This document shows, piece after piece, positions 23,926 through 36,103 of a DNA stretch of 54,061 bases. Made by a program: the position numbers and the translations under genes. The stretch's first letter is position 1, and every line of letters starts with the position of its first letter. The notes under the pieces are model-generated. The model ran no database searches and had not been told where the DNA came from. It saw only the letters and a program-made list of their open reading frames with translations. Origin of the DNA: Protostelium mycophagum (Eukaryota > Evosea > Variosea > Protosteliida > Protosteliaceae); assembly GCA_002081555.1 (NCBI GenBank), contig MZNV01002803.1, positions 1 through 54,061 of the forward strand, written 5' to 3'.

Positions 23926-24354
23926 TCATATGAAACGTTGCATACAAGCACAAATCATGCCAGTTATGAAAGTAAGAAGCCCGCTTTTTTGTGACTGTTC
24001 CCACCTTTTTAGAGGAAACTGCAGAAATATAATATAAACCAGGAAGTGAGAATATTTCATTTTATCAAACATTGGCATGATGCATCTCCGTACCGATTCC
24101 TGTGATCTGTCTGTTCTGTAAATTGGTTGCTGCTGTCTCCAATGTTCCTTGCTCTTAATGACTTGATCAATGAAGGATTGAACCCTCTGTGCCATTCCCA
24201 AATCGGCATGAAGATGTTCAGCACGGCGAAGGCGGAGATCCACTGCAGCGTGGACCAAGCGTAAATTTGCTGTAGTGTGTGAGCCAGGTCATGCGTAATA
24301 ATGAGAGCTCATCAAGCTACTGTCTATTGTGGCAATGACTTGAGGAGGTGGCAT
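23926..24354 (-). CDS. Small hypothetical protein with hydrophobic C-terminus
   Basis: Not recognised. The ATG at 24354 gives MPPPQVIATID, a short exon followed by a GTAGCTTG splice site. Exon 2 encodes a charged helix-rich segment (LVHAAVDLRLRRAEHLHADL, then QSFIDQVIKSKEHWRQQQ). A third exon begins FPLKRWEQSQKSG and ends in a hydrophobic stretch (LLTFITGMICACMQRFI) with TGA at 23926. Joins are in phase, and the result is about 100 residues. A single tail anchor is likely. Evidence is codon continuity only. Confidence 0.5.
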
Positions 24355-25051
24355 AAGTCGCGATATTTGGCTGCAGACGGCGATCAGCGACATATGTATT
24401 GATCTTCGTCATAACAATGTACAAGAGTCGTGTAATATCATGCAACGTTTATTAAGATACCACGTGACGAATGACATCACTCCCGTCCTAGAATACTGCT
24501 GTCATTCAGGCCAAACATCACTTCTGGAAATCCTCCGAAATGATAATCGGTCATCTCTTTGTTTGCTGAAGAGGTCGCAACGGCTTGGCCTCGTATTGTT
24601 CAACACTTCGACTGCATTTGAACATCAGCATTAAGGACAATAATGACACCGATCACAAACGGCATGAAGACGTATGAAGTGCAGATAGCTTATCTAAAAT
24701 AAACAGGAAGCTGTACATGAACGACCCAAAATAAATAATTTTTTTCTTGTTATGAATTTCCCATATACAATTGAATTCCATAGCTGCGGGGTTCTGGTTT
24801 CGTGACTACGGCCCCTTATGGCCCCTTATGCAACTGTCAACAACGATAATCTGTCAGAACCAGCTTTGGGCACATTGCCGAACCACAGCGGTGGACATGT
24901 GACAGAAAATATCTTTGTCCTGGGTTTTTATTAACAAAAACACGATTTATTAATAGCCCGCTTATACACTGCTAATAACCCGCCCAAAGATGGATTCGCG
25001 GGGGTGCATTGTGTTGAACAGTTTCGAGAGATCGAAATCATTTCAAAAGCC
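24355..25051. other. Divergent intergenic region
   Basis: About 700 bases between a minus-strand and a plus-strand gene, holding both promoters. A direct repeat GGCCCCTTAT occurs twice in tandem at about 24811-24830. A plus-strand open frame at 24440-24634 lacks motifs. No RNA gene is seen. Confidence 0.45.
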
Positions 25052-28000
25052 ATGCGGTCCCTCGTGTATCTGCATCTTCTGGCCCTCTGCACTCTTGCCT
25101 TCGCGGCCAATGTACAACATGAGCACGAAGCTCTGAAGGAGCTGTTCTACGAATTGAGTGGTGGGTTCATTACAAATGCAAGATCATTCGACCATCTGAT
25201 CCTGACAGGACCCAATTGGATCGCTAATTCCAGATGGAACTTTTCAAACAATTACTGCACGTATGATGGAGTGACCTGCGATGACAATGGTGAGCATTTT
25301 CAGACATCACTTGTGCAGTTGCCGACGTCTTCCAGAAAGGGTTTTAGGGTTGAGACTCCCGGGAAATAATCTCCGTGGCTTTCTGCCCGACTGGCCATCC
25401 GCCTGGAACTTCTCCGAGATCACTGCACTCAACTTGGGAAACAACATGATCACCGGCAGCCTCACCGACGTGATGGCACGAGGCATGCCTAAACTTTGGG
25501 GTTGCGGTTTTGCCAACAACCGATTGACGGGAGGGGTTCGTAATTGAGCTCCACGAGGCTCATCCTCACTGATGTCTGCTCAGGTGCCAGACAGCTTCGG
25601 GGACCTTCCAATACGTTTCCTCTTTCTAGACAATAACAAATTAGACGGAGTATTAACTCCACGCGTGAGCCTGTGGAAGTCCACGTTGAGGGACTTTCGC
25701 ATCTCGAACAATTATCTTTTGTCTGGGCCAACACCGGATTTCTCTGGTGCCATTGGACTTGAAGTTTATATGGCCTCGTTCACTCAGTAAGCCTTTTCGA
25801 TGTTATTGTCTATAAGATAGACTTGTTCAGGACATGAAATTTGATTGATTTCAGTTTGGTTGGGGGACTCTTTGAATTCCACAACATGACCCGTTTGATT
25901 TGGTACGAGGCAGGGTTCAGTTATTTGACAGGTGACGTCATCACGCTTTTTTGACAGACTACAACGCTATCACAGGTCCAATCCCCGACTCCTTAAATGA
26001 GGCTGTTTCGCTACAATGGTTTGAAGTCGGTTCTACAACTGTGACGTCCCTGCCAAAATCAATGTCTAATCTGAAACAATTATATTATTTCAGCGCGTAT
26101 GTCTCCACGCTGGGAGGCCCAATACCGCTTGACATTGGTCTCTGCGTCAATCTGCAATTTGTGAGCTAATGTTTCATCTCGATGAAACTGACTCGTTGTA
26201 GATCCGTCTCTGGAGTAATCTCCTCTCTGGACCACTGCCAGATTTACGCAACCTCACATCCCTCCGGGAGGCAAATCTAACCATTTATTCCGTAATCTTA
26301 TTTTATTTACAGATGGACTTGTCCGGTAATGAGCTGGAAGGCCCAATACCGGATCTATCCACTCTCATCCTACTCAATACCATCTCTTTAGACAACAACC
26401 GCTTCTCTGGGAGCCTCCCACCTTTGATCGATATGATCGAATTAACTGAAGCTGAGTTTGGCAGTAATTACCTAACGGGAGAGGTGGGCGGTGGTGCATT
26501 GAAAGAAAGTAACGCGTTGTAGATACCGGTGAGTCTGGTTCATCTTCCCAGTCTCAGTTCTCTTGGTACGTAAACTCATCGTATTTTGAAGACAAGTGAC
26601 CGATTTAGATGTGAGCAATAATTTTTTGACTGGATCTGTTGTATCCCCCAACAGTTCGACATCTGTTCTGACCTCAATCAATTATTCTAGGAACTACCTG
26701 ACAGGTGTCATACCCGATTTGTCTGATACCAGCGTGAGTGATACAATGACATGTCACATAGATCTGACATCAATGATAGATCACGGAATTATCACTGAGC
26801 TACAATGATTTGGGCGGCAGTATTCCCGATATGCCAATCAGTATCCGGAGTCTGAAATTAGTGGGAAACTCTCTGCAAGGGAACATACCATCCAGTTTTG
26901 CAGATCTTCTAAATCTAGAACTGTTAGATATGTCACAAAACTGGTTGTCAGGGGAGGTGAGACATCGTGCTTGACATCGCTACATCATGTTCTGACATCT
27001 TAACAGGTTCCGAACGTCTTTGCGGGGATGCAGAGTCTGGAGATTGTCAGACTGAGCACGAATAATTTCACAGGGAAATTCGATGGAGATTATGGATATT
27101 AGTTACAACCAGATTACAGGAGAAATGGAGTTTCTTGATAGTATGACCAAACTGAAATCGGTACGTGTCGTTCACCTCAATATGTCCATTATAGACATCT
27201 GAACGATCACAGCTGGATTTGTCCCACAACTCCCTTGTCGGAGCAATATTTGATGGACAGTGGATCTCGCCCTCTCACTCACTTTTGACATATCTTGACA
27301 TATCTAACAACCGGCTTTCTAATAAGATCTTCTGGCAGCTGCCTCCATCTATCATGTTTTTTAATGCTACAAATAATCTGTTTTCAGACACTCAGGTGAT
27401 TTGACACTGACAACTCAACTGTCTCATAACATCTGACAGATACCCGATAATGGAATGTCATGGCCTTTCTTGACAGAATGCTACATTAGTTCAAACAGAT
27501 TAGGCAGTGCGATACTCTCGGTTTTCTCGCTTGAAAAGTATTTATTTGTCTCATGTACAGTTTGCATTTATTTGTACGGATCTTGTTGCAGAAATTCTGA
27601 CGTGTTGTAGAACGCCATCACTGAAGAGATTGAACCTATCCAAAAACAAGCTCGCTGGCGGTATCACATCAGCTATCAGTCAGCTGTCGCGCCTGGAGGT
27701 TCTGGACTTGTCGTATAACAATATGGTCATGGACATCCCGATCTTTCTGGGATCACTACAGATGCTGACGGTGCTTAACTTAGGTCATAATAAGTTCAAC
27801 TCAAAAGACCTCTCCTTCATCAGTTCTCTGGGACAATTGCAGGTGCAAATCGTTGAATTTAATTTCGTTGAAAGAAATGATGGGAAAAAACTGACATGTC
27901 TCAGACACTGGATTTATCCAACAACAATATCACGGCAGTTATTCCGGCGCAGATCGGACAGCTCATCAGGTTGGTCTCCCTTGACCTCTCAAACAATAAC

Positions 28001-31000
28001 CTTTATGGTTCAATTCCGGAGAGTATGTACAGCATCCGTACGATGACGTCAGTGCGTTTGCAGAACAATCAACTGACAGGACCTGTCAACGTCATATTGT
28101 CAGATCCTTCGTACATTGATCTCAGCAACAATAGCTTCAGCGGCGGTGCACAGATGATTACTGGACTCTCCTCCGTCGTAACACTGAACGTTAGTCACAA
28201 CCTTTTTAGTGGCAAGTGTCTTTGTGGTGTTGAAAAATGTACCAGACAATGTATTTTGACTCTTATCAACAGGACCACTCCCAGATCTGTCCCAGAAATT
28301 CAAACTGAAAGTCTTCGATGTCAGCAGCAACTATCTCTCTGGTCCAATTTTGCCCCTATCTACCTTATCTAATTTAGAGGTGACCAAAACTATAGTTTCA
28401 CAAGATGATGACTTGATCAGATCTTTAACGTCAGTCACAACTCCTTCAACGGCTCCATACCCCCTCTGTCCTCTCTTTATAATATACAAGTGTTGGACTT
28501 GCATCAGAATAACTTTACGGACAACACTTTGATAGGCGGAATAGAGTTGTGGCAGAAGGATGTTCATTGTGACATGTCAGGGATTGAATTTTCGTGCCCA
28601 GTGACGTGGCAGTCTTACGATCTCTGCGGGGCGAGGTGACGTCATCATGGACAATAAGTATCTGACATTGACATTTTTCAGATGTCAAGTATTTGACACA
28701 CAAGAGAATCGTAATGTGTCACTCAGATTGGAAGGAAATGTAACAACATTTGACATCAACAACTTCCTGACTACTGTGTCTAATGTGGCAAATATCACAA
28801 GAAGCAGACTTTCAGTCTTTAACATTCGCTCGGGAAGGTGCAAGAAGATCTCGAAGAATGATGTACTCAATAAGCATAGTGTGATTGTAGATCTCATTGT
28901 GGGCCCAGCACCTCCAGGCAGCGCCAACGAGGGAAATGCAGACAGAACCGTGAAAATGATAGAGAGGATGGCAGCAGCCAACAACTTTGGATCTTATAAC
29001 GTGATTATTCTTATTAAATGATTATTCTGCCTTTCAGTTATTTGAGACTGAATCAGCCAGGTGCTCGATTATGGCAGGGTGGTACCCACATCCTCCACCT
29101 TTATGGCTGCAACATATGCGCTGGAAGTGCCCAACAACAACGGAAACGCTACTCCTATCGGTTTGATTGTGGGTCTAGCCGTGGGTCTCACTGTTTTCCT
29201 GGCCGTCATATTGCTCGTGGCGCTTCTGCTGTACAAGAGAAGAGCTGACAGAATGGGATTTTATGACAGACAACTCTCAATGATCGACGTATCCCAAATC
29301 AATCTGGGAGAGGCCAAGAATTCTATCGTAAGCGACATTGATGACGTGGTATGACGGGATGATGACGTGTACAGATCCCCTATGCAGAGCTGAGAGAGAT
29401 GGAAGAAGTGGGATCAGGAGCGTACGGAGTCGTGTACAGAGCAGAGTGGAGAAACCTGTCAGTGGCTGTCAAACAGGTGACATCTTGATGAAAGTGACAA
29501 TCAGTGACAGTTGTAGATAAGAGCCGAGCATGTAACTTATAAGCAATTGTCCGAGTTTATGGTGAGTCTCAATTGTGATCAACCTGACACTAACAACCAA
29601 TAGAGTGAGATGTCAATCCTCCGGCGGCTCCGAGCACATCCGGTACGTTTTTGTAATCCTATAGGGTCATTTCAACTGACTTATTGCAGAATGTCGTACT
29701 ATTGTGAGTCTCGTTCGTTGAATACGGTGTTAACCTTCACAGCATTGGAGTGACTTTCCCACCGGACCCCCTGTCTATGGTGAGTTTATTTGATTATGTC
29801 GTTCACAATCTGACACATGACAGATCACGTGAGTTCATGTCAAATCGTCCCAAGTGACAAAATTTAACTGACATTTTTGCAGCGAATTTTGTGAGGGTGG
29901 TTCCCTTCTAGGTATTTTGTCCATTTAAATATCGTGACTACATCAATCCAAATTAAAGGATCTCAACTAAATGGATAGTCATGAGTAATGACATCTTCAG
30001 ATTATATGTCGTCAAATGTGATAGACCAAGAGAGGAAAAATAAATTCATCTATGATATCTGTCTCGGAATGTACCACTTGCACCAAGAAGGTGTCATTCA
30101 TAGGTTAGATCTAACTAATCATCTAGTCATCTGACGGACAATATTGACTTGAAGTAGAGACCTCGCGGCACGTAATATCCTGCTCTCAAAGCATCTCGAT
30201 GCCAAAGTGAGCCTAACCATTTCTGATGTCATGATGACATATGACAGGTGTCAGATTTTGGCATGTCACGTCAAACAGAGGCGGAAGACAGTCAAGGAGT
30301 GACGCAAACGACCATCGGACCACTCAAGTGGATGGCTCCTGAAGGTAATTCCATAACGAAAAGTATCAACCTATTGACAATCTTCCAGCCATTTCCTTGA
30401 ACCAGTACTCAAAGGCAACGGACAGTTTCTCCTTTGGGTAAGCGATTTCTTCAAATAATGTCGTGTCTCTGTCATCAAATGCTGATCTGAAACAGAGTTG
30501 TGATATGGGAGATCATCACTTTAAAACAACCTTGGGAAGGCGTGGCAGCTGTAGAAGTTGCAATCGGGGTGGTCACGGAAGACAAGAGGCTCCCGCTTCC
30601 TGACACGCTACCATGGCTGCAATCCATCATGACAGGTGGGTCCACCTAAAAAAAAGTGTTGTGTGCCAAAAGATGACGCGTTGTAGAGTGCTGGGCTGCA
30701 GCTCCGGAAGAGAGGCCCACATTCGAAAAGATGTGTGGCATCATCGGGTATGAGTCTGGAATCACCGACGTCGATTACAAAGACCGTGAGTTTTTAGACG
30801 ACATATTCTCTCTAACCTCGACAGTCCCACAGGCTCCAAAGACTGCCAAGAGCACATCTGGTGATAATGCGGCGAACCCAAATGGTTCGTCTGCTGGTGT
30901 TAAGGAAGCCATCATTCCCAAAAAGTTGGCCGATGCTGAACAAGTATATCACCCCATCACAGTCGCGGGTAAGTGGCATTTTTAACCTTCGAGTCCAACG

Positions 31001-31055
31001 CTGAAACACTGTAGGCAAGGCGAGAGCTTCCAAGACTGCGACACCTGCAATATAA
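25052..31055 (+). CDS. LRR receptor with tyrosine-kinase-like domain
   Basis: A single-pass receptor kinase. The ATG at 25052 starts a signal peptide (RSLVYLHLLALCTLAFA). A plant-like N-terminal cap (NWIANSRWNFSNNYCTYDGV, then CDDNG) is followed by more than fifteen leucine-rich repeats of the LDLSNNxxxGxIP type to about 28.6 kb. A membrane helix (PIGLIVGLAVGLTVFLAVIL) lies near 29155. The kinase domain starts near 29380: Gly loop GSGAYGVVYRA, Lys in VAVKQ, helix C Glu in MSEMSILRRL, catalytic loop HRDLAARN, DFGMSR, and activation end GPLKWMAPEA. HRDLAARN and PLKWMAPEA are tyrosine-kinase hallmarks, although amoebozoan TKL kinases can share them. The kinase part is split by about ten very short introns. 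A Ser/Ala/Lys-rich tail ends at TAA 31055. The ligand is unknown. Confidence 0.92.
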
Positions 31056-31240
31056 AACAAGTAATAAAGAATGTACTCCTACTTGAGGATCTTTACCGTC
31101 TTGTCTGAGGCTCTGGCCACCAACGTAAAAAAGTTTCAAACGACAAAACCAGACACCAACGCATGTCTGCAAACCCAAGTGTTCGGTATTTCTATTTTTA
31201 GAACACCTTCACCAACGACGAGTCAACCCCGTTCCAGGAA

Positions 31241-31253
31241 CCTAAACCCTAAA
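31241..31253. repeat. Telomere-like CCTAAACCCTAAA
   Basis: A second short CCCTAAA-type tract, in the 3' flank between the convergent receptor-kinase and GTPase genes. It is preceded by A, as is the copy at 4122. Confidence 0.4.
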
Positions 31254-31329
31254 TTTCCCGTTGTAGATCGTCGACTTCCATTCGGCGAATGAACTCACGA
31301 GCCAAACCAAGAGTTTATTCTGGGCATAA

Positions 31330-34300
31330 TTATGTCTTCTTTATATTCTTTCTGGACAAGTCTTTCTTGTGCTGATGAGCGTGGTCCCTCTTTTCCTTCT
31401 CCTTCTTGGACAGATTGGCCTCCTCTTTACCCTTCTTGTGGTGGGCGTTGTCTTTGTGCTCTTTGTGGTGGGGTTTCTCCTCCTTCTTTTCCTGAGGGGG
31501 TGAGTTTGATCTACAACGAGACGAATTTTCACCTTCTTTTCTTCTGTCTTGTGGGGTTTTTCTGGGGCGGGGGCGGGCACCACGGGAGCGTTCTCATCTT
31601 CCTGTTTGAAATTTGAATATCAAGATTTGGTGGGAAAGAATGACTCCGTCTACAACGATGTAACTCACCTCTTTCTCCGAGGATATTCCGTTGAGAGGGA
31701 CGGGAAGTCCGTTTCTCTCCAACTTTTTCCTGGCGCGTTTTCCGAGCATTGGCACGTCCCCGATCTCCTCTTCCGGTCTGAAAAATTCAGTAAATTCTAG
31801 AACTTTTTCTTCATTTTTTTCTAATTCTTTTCTTCACTTTTTTTTCTAATTTTTTCCCAATTTCTTTCTTCGTTTTTTCTAATTTTCTGCGCAAGGAGGA
31901 AAATTTTTGAAAATTCAGAAAAAAATTGAGAAAATAACCTGATGATGCGGGTGACTCTTCCAATGCCTTTAGTCCTTCCCTCTCGGAATATGAGCCTTGC
32001 CCCTTCTTTAACGTACTCGTTCCAGTACATGAAGCGAAACTGCACTTTAGCTTTGTCACCCGTCCTCATATAATCTTTGTTTAGTCCCACAAGCTGAAAA
32101 ACGTCAATATATAGGTGAAAATTTGGTGAAAATTCTATAAAGGGGTTGTAGTGGACTGCAGGGAGGGGTTCAATTTTTCGTAAAAAGAGAATCACCTTGG
32201 CGGTCTGTTGTGAAACACCACAGTGTACAACAGCTTGATAGTTGGCAGATATTGTGGTGGAGTGGTATAATACGAGTACTTCGGCCTCGAACTCTCTGCA
32301 TGAGACAGGCTTCAGAGAAGGGTCAACCATCACCATTCCTTTCCTTAGGGAGGACCTGGGGTCACATCAGAATGAAACCTTGTCGACATTGTAAATGATG
32401 TCGACATGTACAATCGGTGATTAAGAATGACTACATTCTTGTCGACATGATTCGTGTACATGTAATGTTTGTAGACATGACTTGTCGACAGTATACACAC
32501 CTCTTGATCTTCTTGAGTGCAATTGCGGCAGATTGTCCTGCTTTCACTGAGCGCACCGGTAATCTCTTAGTTTGTATACTCTTCACCACCGCTGGATTGA
32601 ACGCTCCAAACTCGTCGGGTCCTAACCGAGTCAGTTCGCGTTAACAGACGAGAAGTCACGTGAAACTTACCGAGCATGAGGGTCTGGTTGACGCTGATAT
32701 TTCCCGCCACAAGAGTTCCAGAAACAACAGTTCCCACACCTTACAAAAGTCAGATCTTGACGATCTACAACGATGTAAACCCTCACCAGGTACAGAAAAA
32801 GTGGAATCTATGTGAAATTCCGTGGGTTTGTTCCTGGCCTCTTCCCATTCCGTTCTGACGGGCAAAAGGTTCAAGAATTTGCGAAGCAAGTCAATATTGT
32901 GCCCCGTCACGTTAGATACCGTGAAGATGGGGGCGATCCTGACGTCATCAGAATTTTCTGGGAAAATTCCTCTTGATCATCACCTTTCAGAAACGAAGTT
33001 TCTGGCAGCGACGATGACGTCATCATCGTTCCTCACCAGAATGGGAATTTTCTTACACCCAGGAGACTTTAATACCTACAGACTTTCAGCCATAAAATTC
33101 CATCCGATTTCCGTTCGACCACGGAAATCTCGTTGTAGACATAGTTGTAGACTGTCAAAAATTACCTTTTTAATCTGTTGCATCGTCTCTTTGAGGATGT
33201 TTTCTGGGCACATATCTATTTTCGTGACGACTAAAAACACAGGGACTCTCAAGGCGAGCACTATGCCCAGATGTTCCTTGGTCATCCCACTCACTCCCAT
33301 ATTCGCTCTACAACGCGTCAGAAGATTCCAAGAAAATTTCAGTCTATTTTTAGATCTGGTTGTTTGATATAAGTTCTGTGACGAATCTTTCGCTCCAAAA
33401 GGTCCAAAAATATTGTTGAAAACAGAATATTTCGGTGGTCTACAACTGCCGAATTTTCTCAGAAAACTCACCCTATCATGAGCATGGCAAAGTCGGGGGA
33501 ATGCCCCGTTAGCCCGAAAACGGTAGTTTTCAGGTATTTCTCGTGCCCAGCAAGGTCAATGAAATTTACAATTTTGGCCGAAGCCTCACAGATCTCGTTG
33601 GTGGAAAGGTTTCTTACTCCGGCGTAATTTACAATGGAACCTGATACGGTAAGTCACGCGAGAAATCACAGTAATAACCGCCAAAATCATATATTCCATT
33701 CTGAAATATAACCTTCGTATTTCCACTGCTTTAAAAAACTCGGAAAAATCGAGTGAGATGAATATCATTGTAGATGTGATGGTAGATTACCTTTGCTATC
33801 AAAACCGAGTATCTCCTGGCTGATAGAAGAGGTTCTCCCGGTCTCGATCTCATGCTTGTGTACAAAAATGTTCGTTCTGGCAAGCCCTCTACCATTGTCA
33901 AGTTGTCCCCTGGTCAGCACTCCCAACATCGTGGATTTCCCACTGTCGACATTTCCGACCACGGCGACACGAACCTGAAATCTCATCGGAATTTCGAGGA
34001 GATGGGGGACATACCTCTACAAACTGTTCGGTCATGTACCTTCGAACCAAAACTTCCGCGACTTTTCCTTGAGGCGCGTCCCTTGTTCTCAGCACTGTCT
34101 CCGTTTCAGTATTTCATTATGGGTTGCAGAATTCTTTTTTATAACAGCGCGATATTTGTGCAGCTGCATGAGACCTCTAAAGATGTCTTATCGTGACATA
34201 CAATGGGGTGTCAGAGGTTGCCCCTCCTGACTGTGCCAAGAATAGATCGAAATTTCCGTGAGATTTCACCTGAGATATCCGCGCTGAGTTGCTTGGCCAT

Positions 34301-34922
34301 TGTCTCGAGAGTCAAGAGGGACTTGGCCATCTCTTCTTCTGAAAGCCCGGTGGGGTTTCCATCATCCTCTACACCAATCTCATATATGGCCTCACCCCCT
34401 CCTAATCATGATGAGAATGGCGTCTCTTTCTAATTTTGGAGATAACATGGAAATCGAAAAATGTGATCGCAGATGGTCGAGATGTCATGAGATGACGTGT
34501 AATGACGTGTAATGACGTAGAGGCGACATCGCGCTGGAAGTAGAGGTATTTGAATGAATTTCACCTTCTGTTATCCTCCATTTCATTTGAGAGACGAGAT
34601 GTTCTATCCGTTCTGGAGTGGGGTCTACCAGCTTGAGCTGCATAGAGGTCATTCTCCATCAATGGAAAGATCATAAAACGATCCTCTTCATGACATTCAC
34701 CTTGTACTCTATATTTCCCTCCTCTATCTCTTGTGGTAATTGAACTGCGATCGTTCCATCACCGAGCTGTATTCCCTTTGCAGAGTCGCCTTCGTCATAC
34801 TCCTCTTCTGAGGAAGAATTAGCACGAGGTTTAACGGGTTCATTTTGTGTCACAGTGACCGGTATGTTATTATCAGCAGATAATTTAAGTTCTCGCAAGT
34901 TCGCCTCAACAGTGGCGGTCAT
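31330..34922 (-). CDS. GTPBP1/2-type translational GTPase
   Basis: A GTPase of the EF1A/eRF3 superfamily; GTPBP1 and GTPBP2 act in ribosome rescue and mRNA decay. From ATG at 34922 an acidic N-terminal part ([15 protein letters not shown]) precedes the G domain: P-loop [33 protein letters not shown] and TSS, G3 [13 protein letters not shown]4 VVTKID. Domain II follows with [19 protein letters not shown] and the C-terminal beta barrel with [15 protein letters not shown] and [15 protein letters not shown]. After [12 protein letters not shown] there is an unusual Lys/His/Glu-rich tail ([16 protein letters not shown], ending [10 protein letters not shown]) with TAA at 31330. About 14 exons are visible. 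An upstream exon ending DIDIKVPRDE (about 35010-35040) splices in phase to the ATG, so the true start could lie further up. Confidence 0.9.
32382..32490. repeat. Cluster of GTCGACA palindromes in an intron
   Basis: Four copies of (T)GTCGACA lie within about 110 bases, in one intron of the GTPBP-like gene, each in an ATGTCGACA or CTTGTCGACA context. A one-base variant (TGTAGACA) lies between them. Confidence 0.7.
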
Positions 34923-36103
34923 CTATTTAATATTGTCAGAACGAGAATGGTCCAATTATGGACCGGATTTCCAATGTAGCCGGTACATTTTTGGATGATG
35001 ATGGCTAGGCTTACCTCGTCGCGAGGTACTTTTATGTCAATGTCGCTTTCTTCGTCTTTTAGTGAGTCTCCTCCAAGACGATGGTGTCAATGTTGTCGGT
35101 GTTGTGTGACCTCTTTTGTGAAGTCGACAAATTTCTTCAATGTCGACTATCCGTTAGCCAAACAGACTTTGACACGTGCTCGGAGGACTCTCCGAATTTA
35201 CACAGGAAGACAGCTAAAAAATATCGAAGTGGTCCTCTCAGTAGAATATTTCCAGAACACAAAGTCGGAGAAAACGGTTCACAAAATTGCTTTCTATTTT
35301 GCGAATTCCATGGCAAGGCAACCCTTGCAGGCTGCACGTTAATTTCATGTCGGTTACCGCGGGACGCGGTAAGGAATTGCAATACTTGATTCTAAACGAA
35401 AAAGTCTAAAGTCACCGGATGGACCAAAAAGTTTTCCGTTCCGATTTTCTGAGTTGGAAAATTCTGAAGTTCGAAATTGTGCATCAATGCAAAAAGACGG
35501 TCGATTTTGACTGTCCTTCTCTGCTTGCTAATGAATCCTCTGTCATGTCTAAGCATTATACACCTCATCTTCAAATCGATGATGATTAACATGCGCAGTA
35601 CACATCACTCATTGATTGGCTCATCAAGGGCATCGTGAACGCCTTTTTGGGCCAAGCAAAAAGTTGCTCTGATTTTCTTGTCAGTGATAGTATTTACAAC
35701 GAGGCGTGTTATTTCTGAAATACGTCAACACGGACCCAAAAAACAGCCGTCAGACAATGTACACCAATCCTCACAGAACTGAAACAGTTCCTTGATGATG
35801 TGTGTTGATGCTAATTGGACCAATATCGTTGGATTATCTTCATGGCTCCAAGTGATGTGTTTGTTTGGGGTATTTGTGAATTGTACAGCTCTGCAAAAGT
35901 TCCTCGGTTGACAAAAATATGACATTGAGGTTACGTATTCGCGAGTAGCATTCCCGCGGATACATGAAGTTTTCACGTTAGTGATGCAGTGCACAACGTT
36001 AAGGAGCAAAAACGCATTTCACGAGAAGTCGCGAACAGCACCTCTACAACCAGTCACCTGGTTCATTTTTACCCAGGGTTAGAATCATTCTTCAACTCCA
36101 AAG
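34923..36103. other. Divergent intergenic region
   Basis: About 1.2 kb between the GTPase gene and the secreted-protein gene. A possible 5' exon of the GTPase lies at about 35010-35100. CACGTTAATTTCATG at 35338 matches the recurrent promoter-like core and is followed by GGTTACCGCGGGACGCGGTA, a short dyad. A minus-strand open frame of 94 codons (35725-36009) has no recognisable motif and I do not call it. Confidence 0.45.

Noticed and set aside
31800-31930. T-rich tract as a terminator
   Set aside because: It is intronic low-complexity sequence in the GTPase gene, lying between exons that join in frame.
35725-36009. Minus-strand open frame of 94 codons in the divergent spacer
   Set aside because: No recognisable motif, no signal peptide, no splice partners, and it lies in a probable promoter region.
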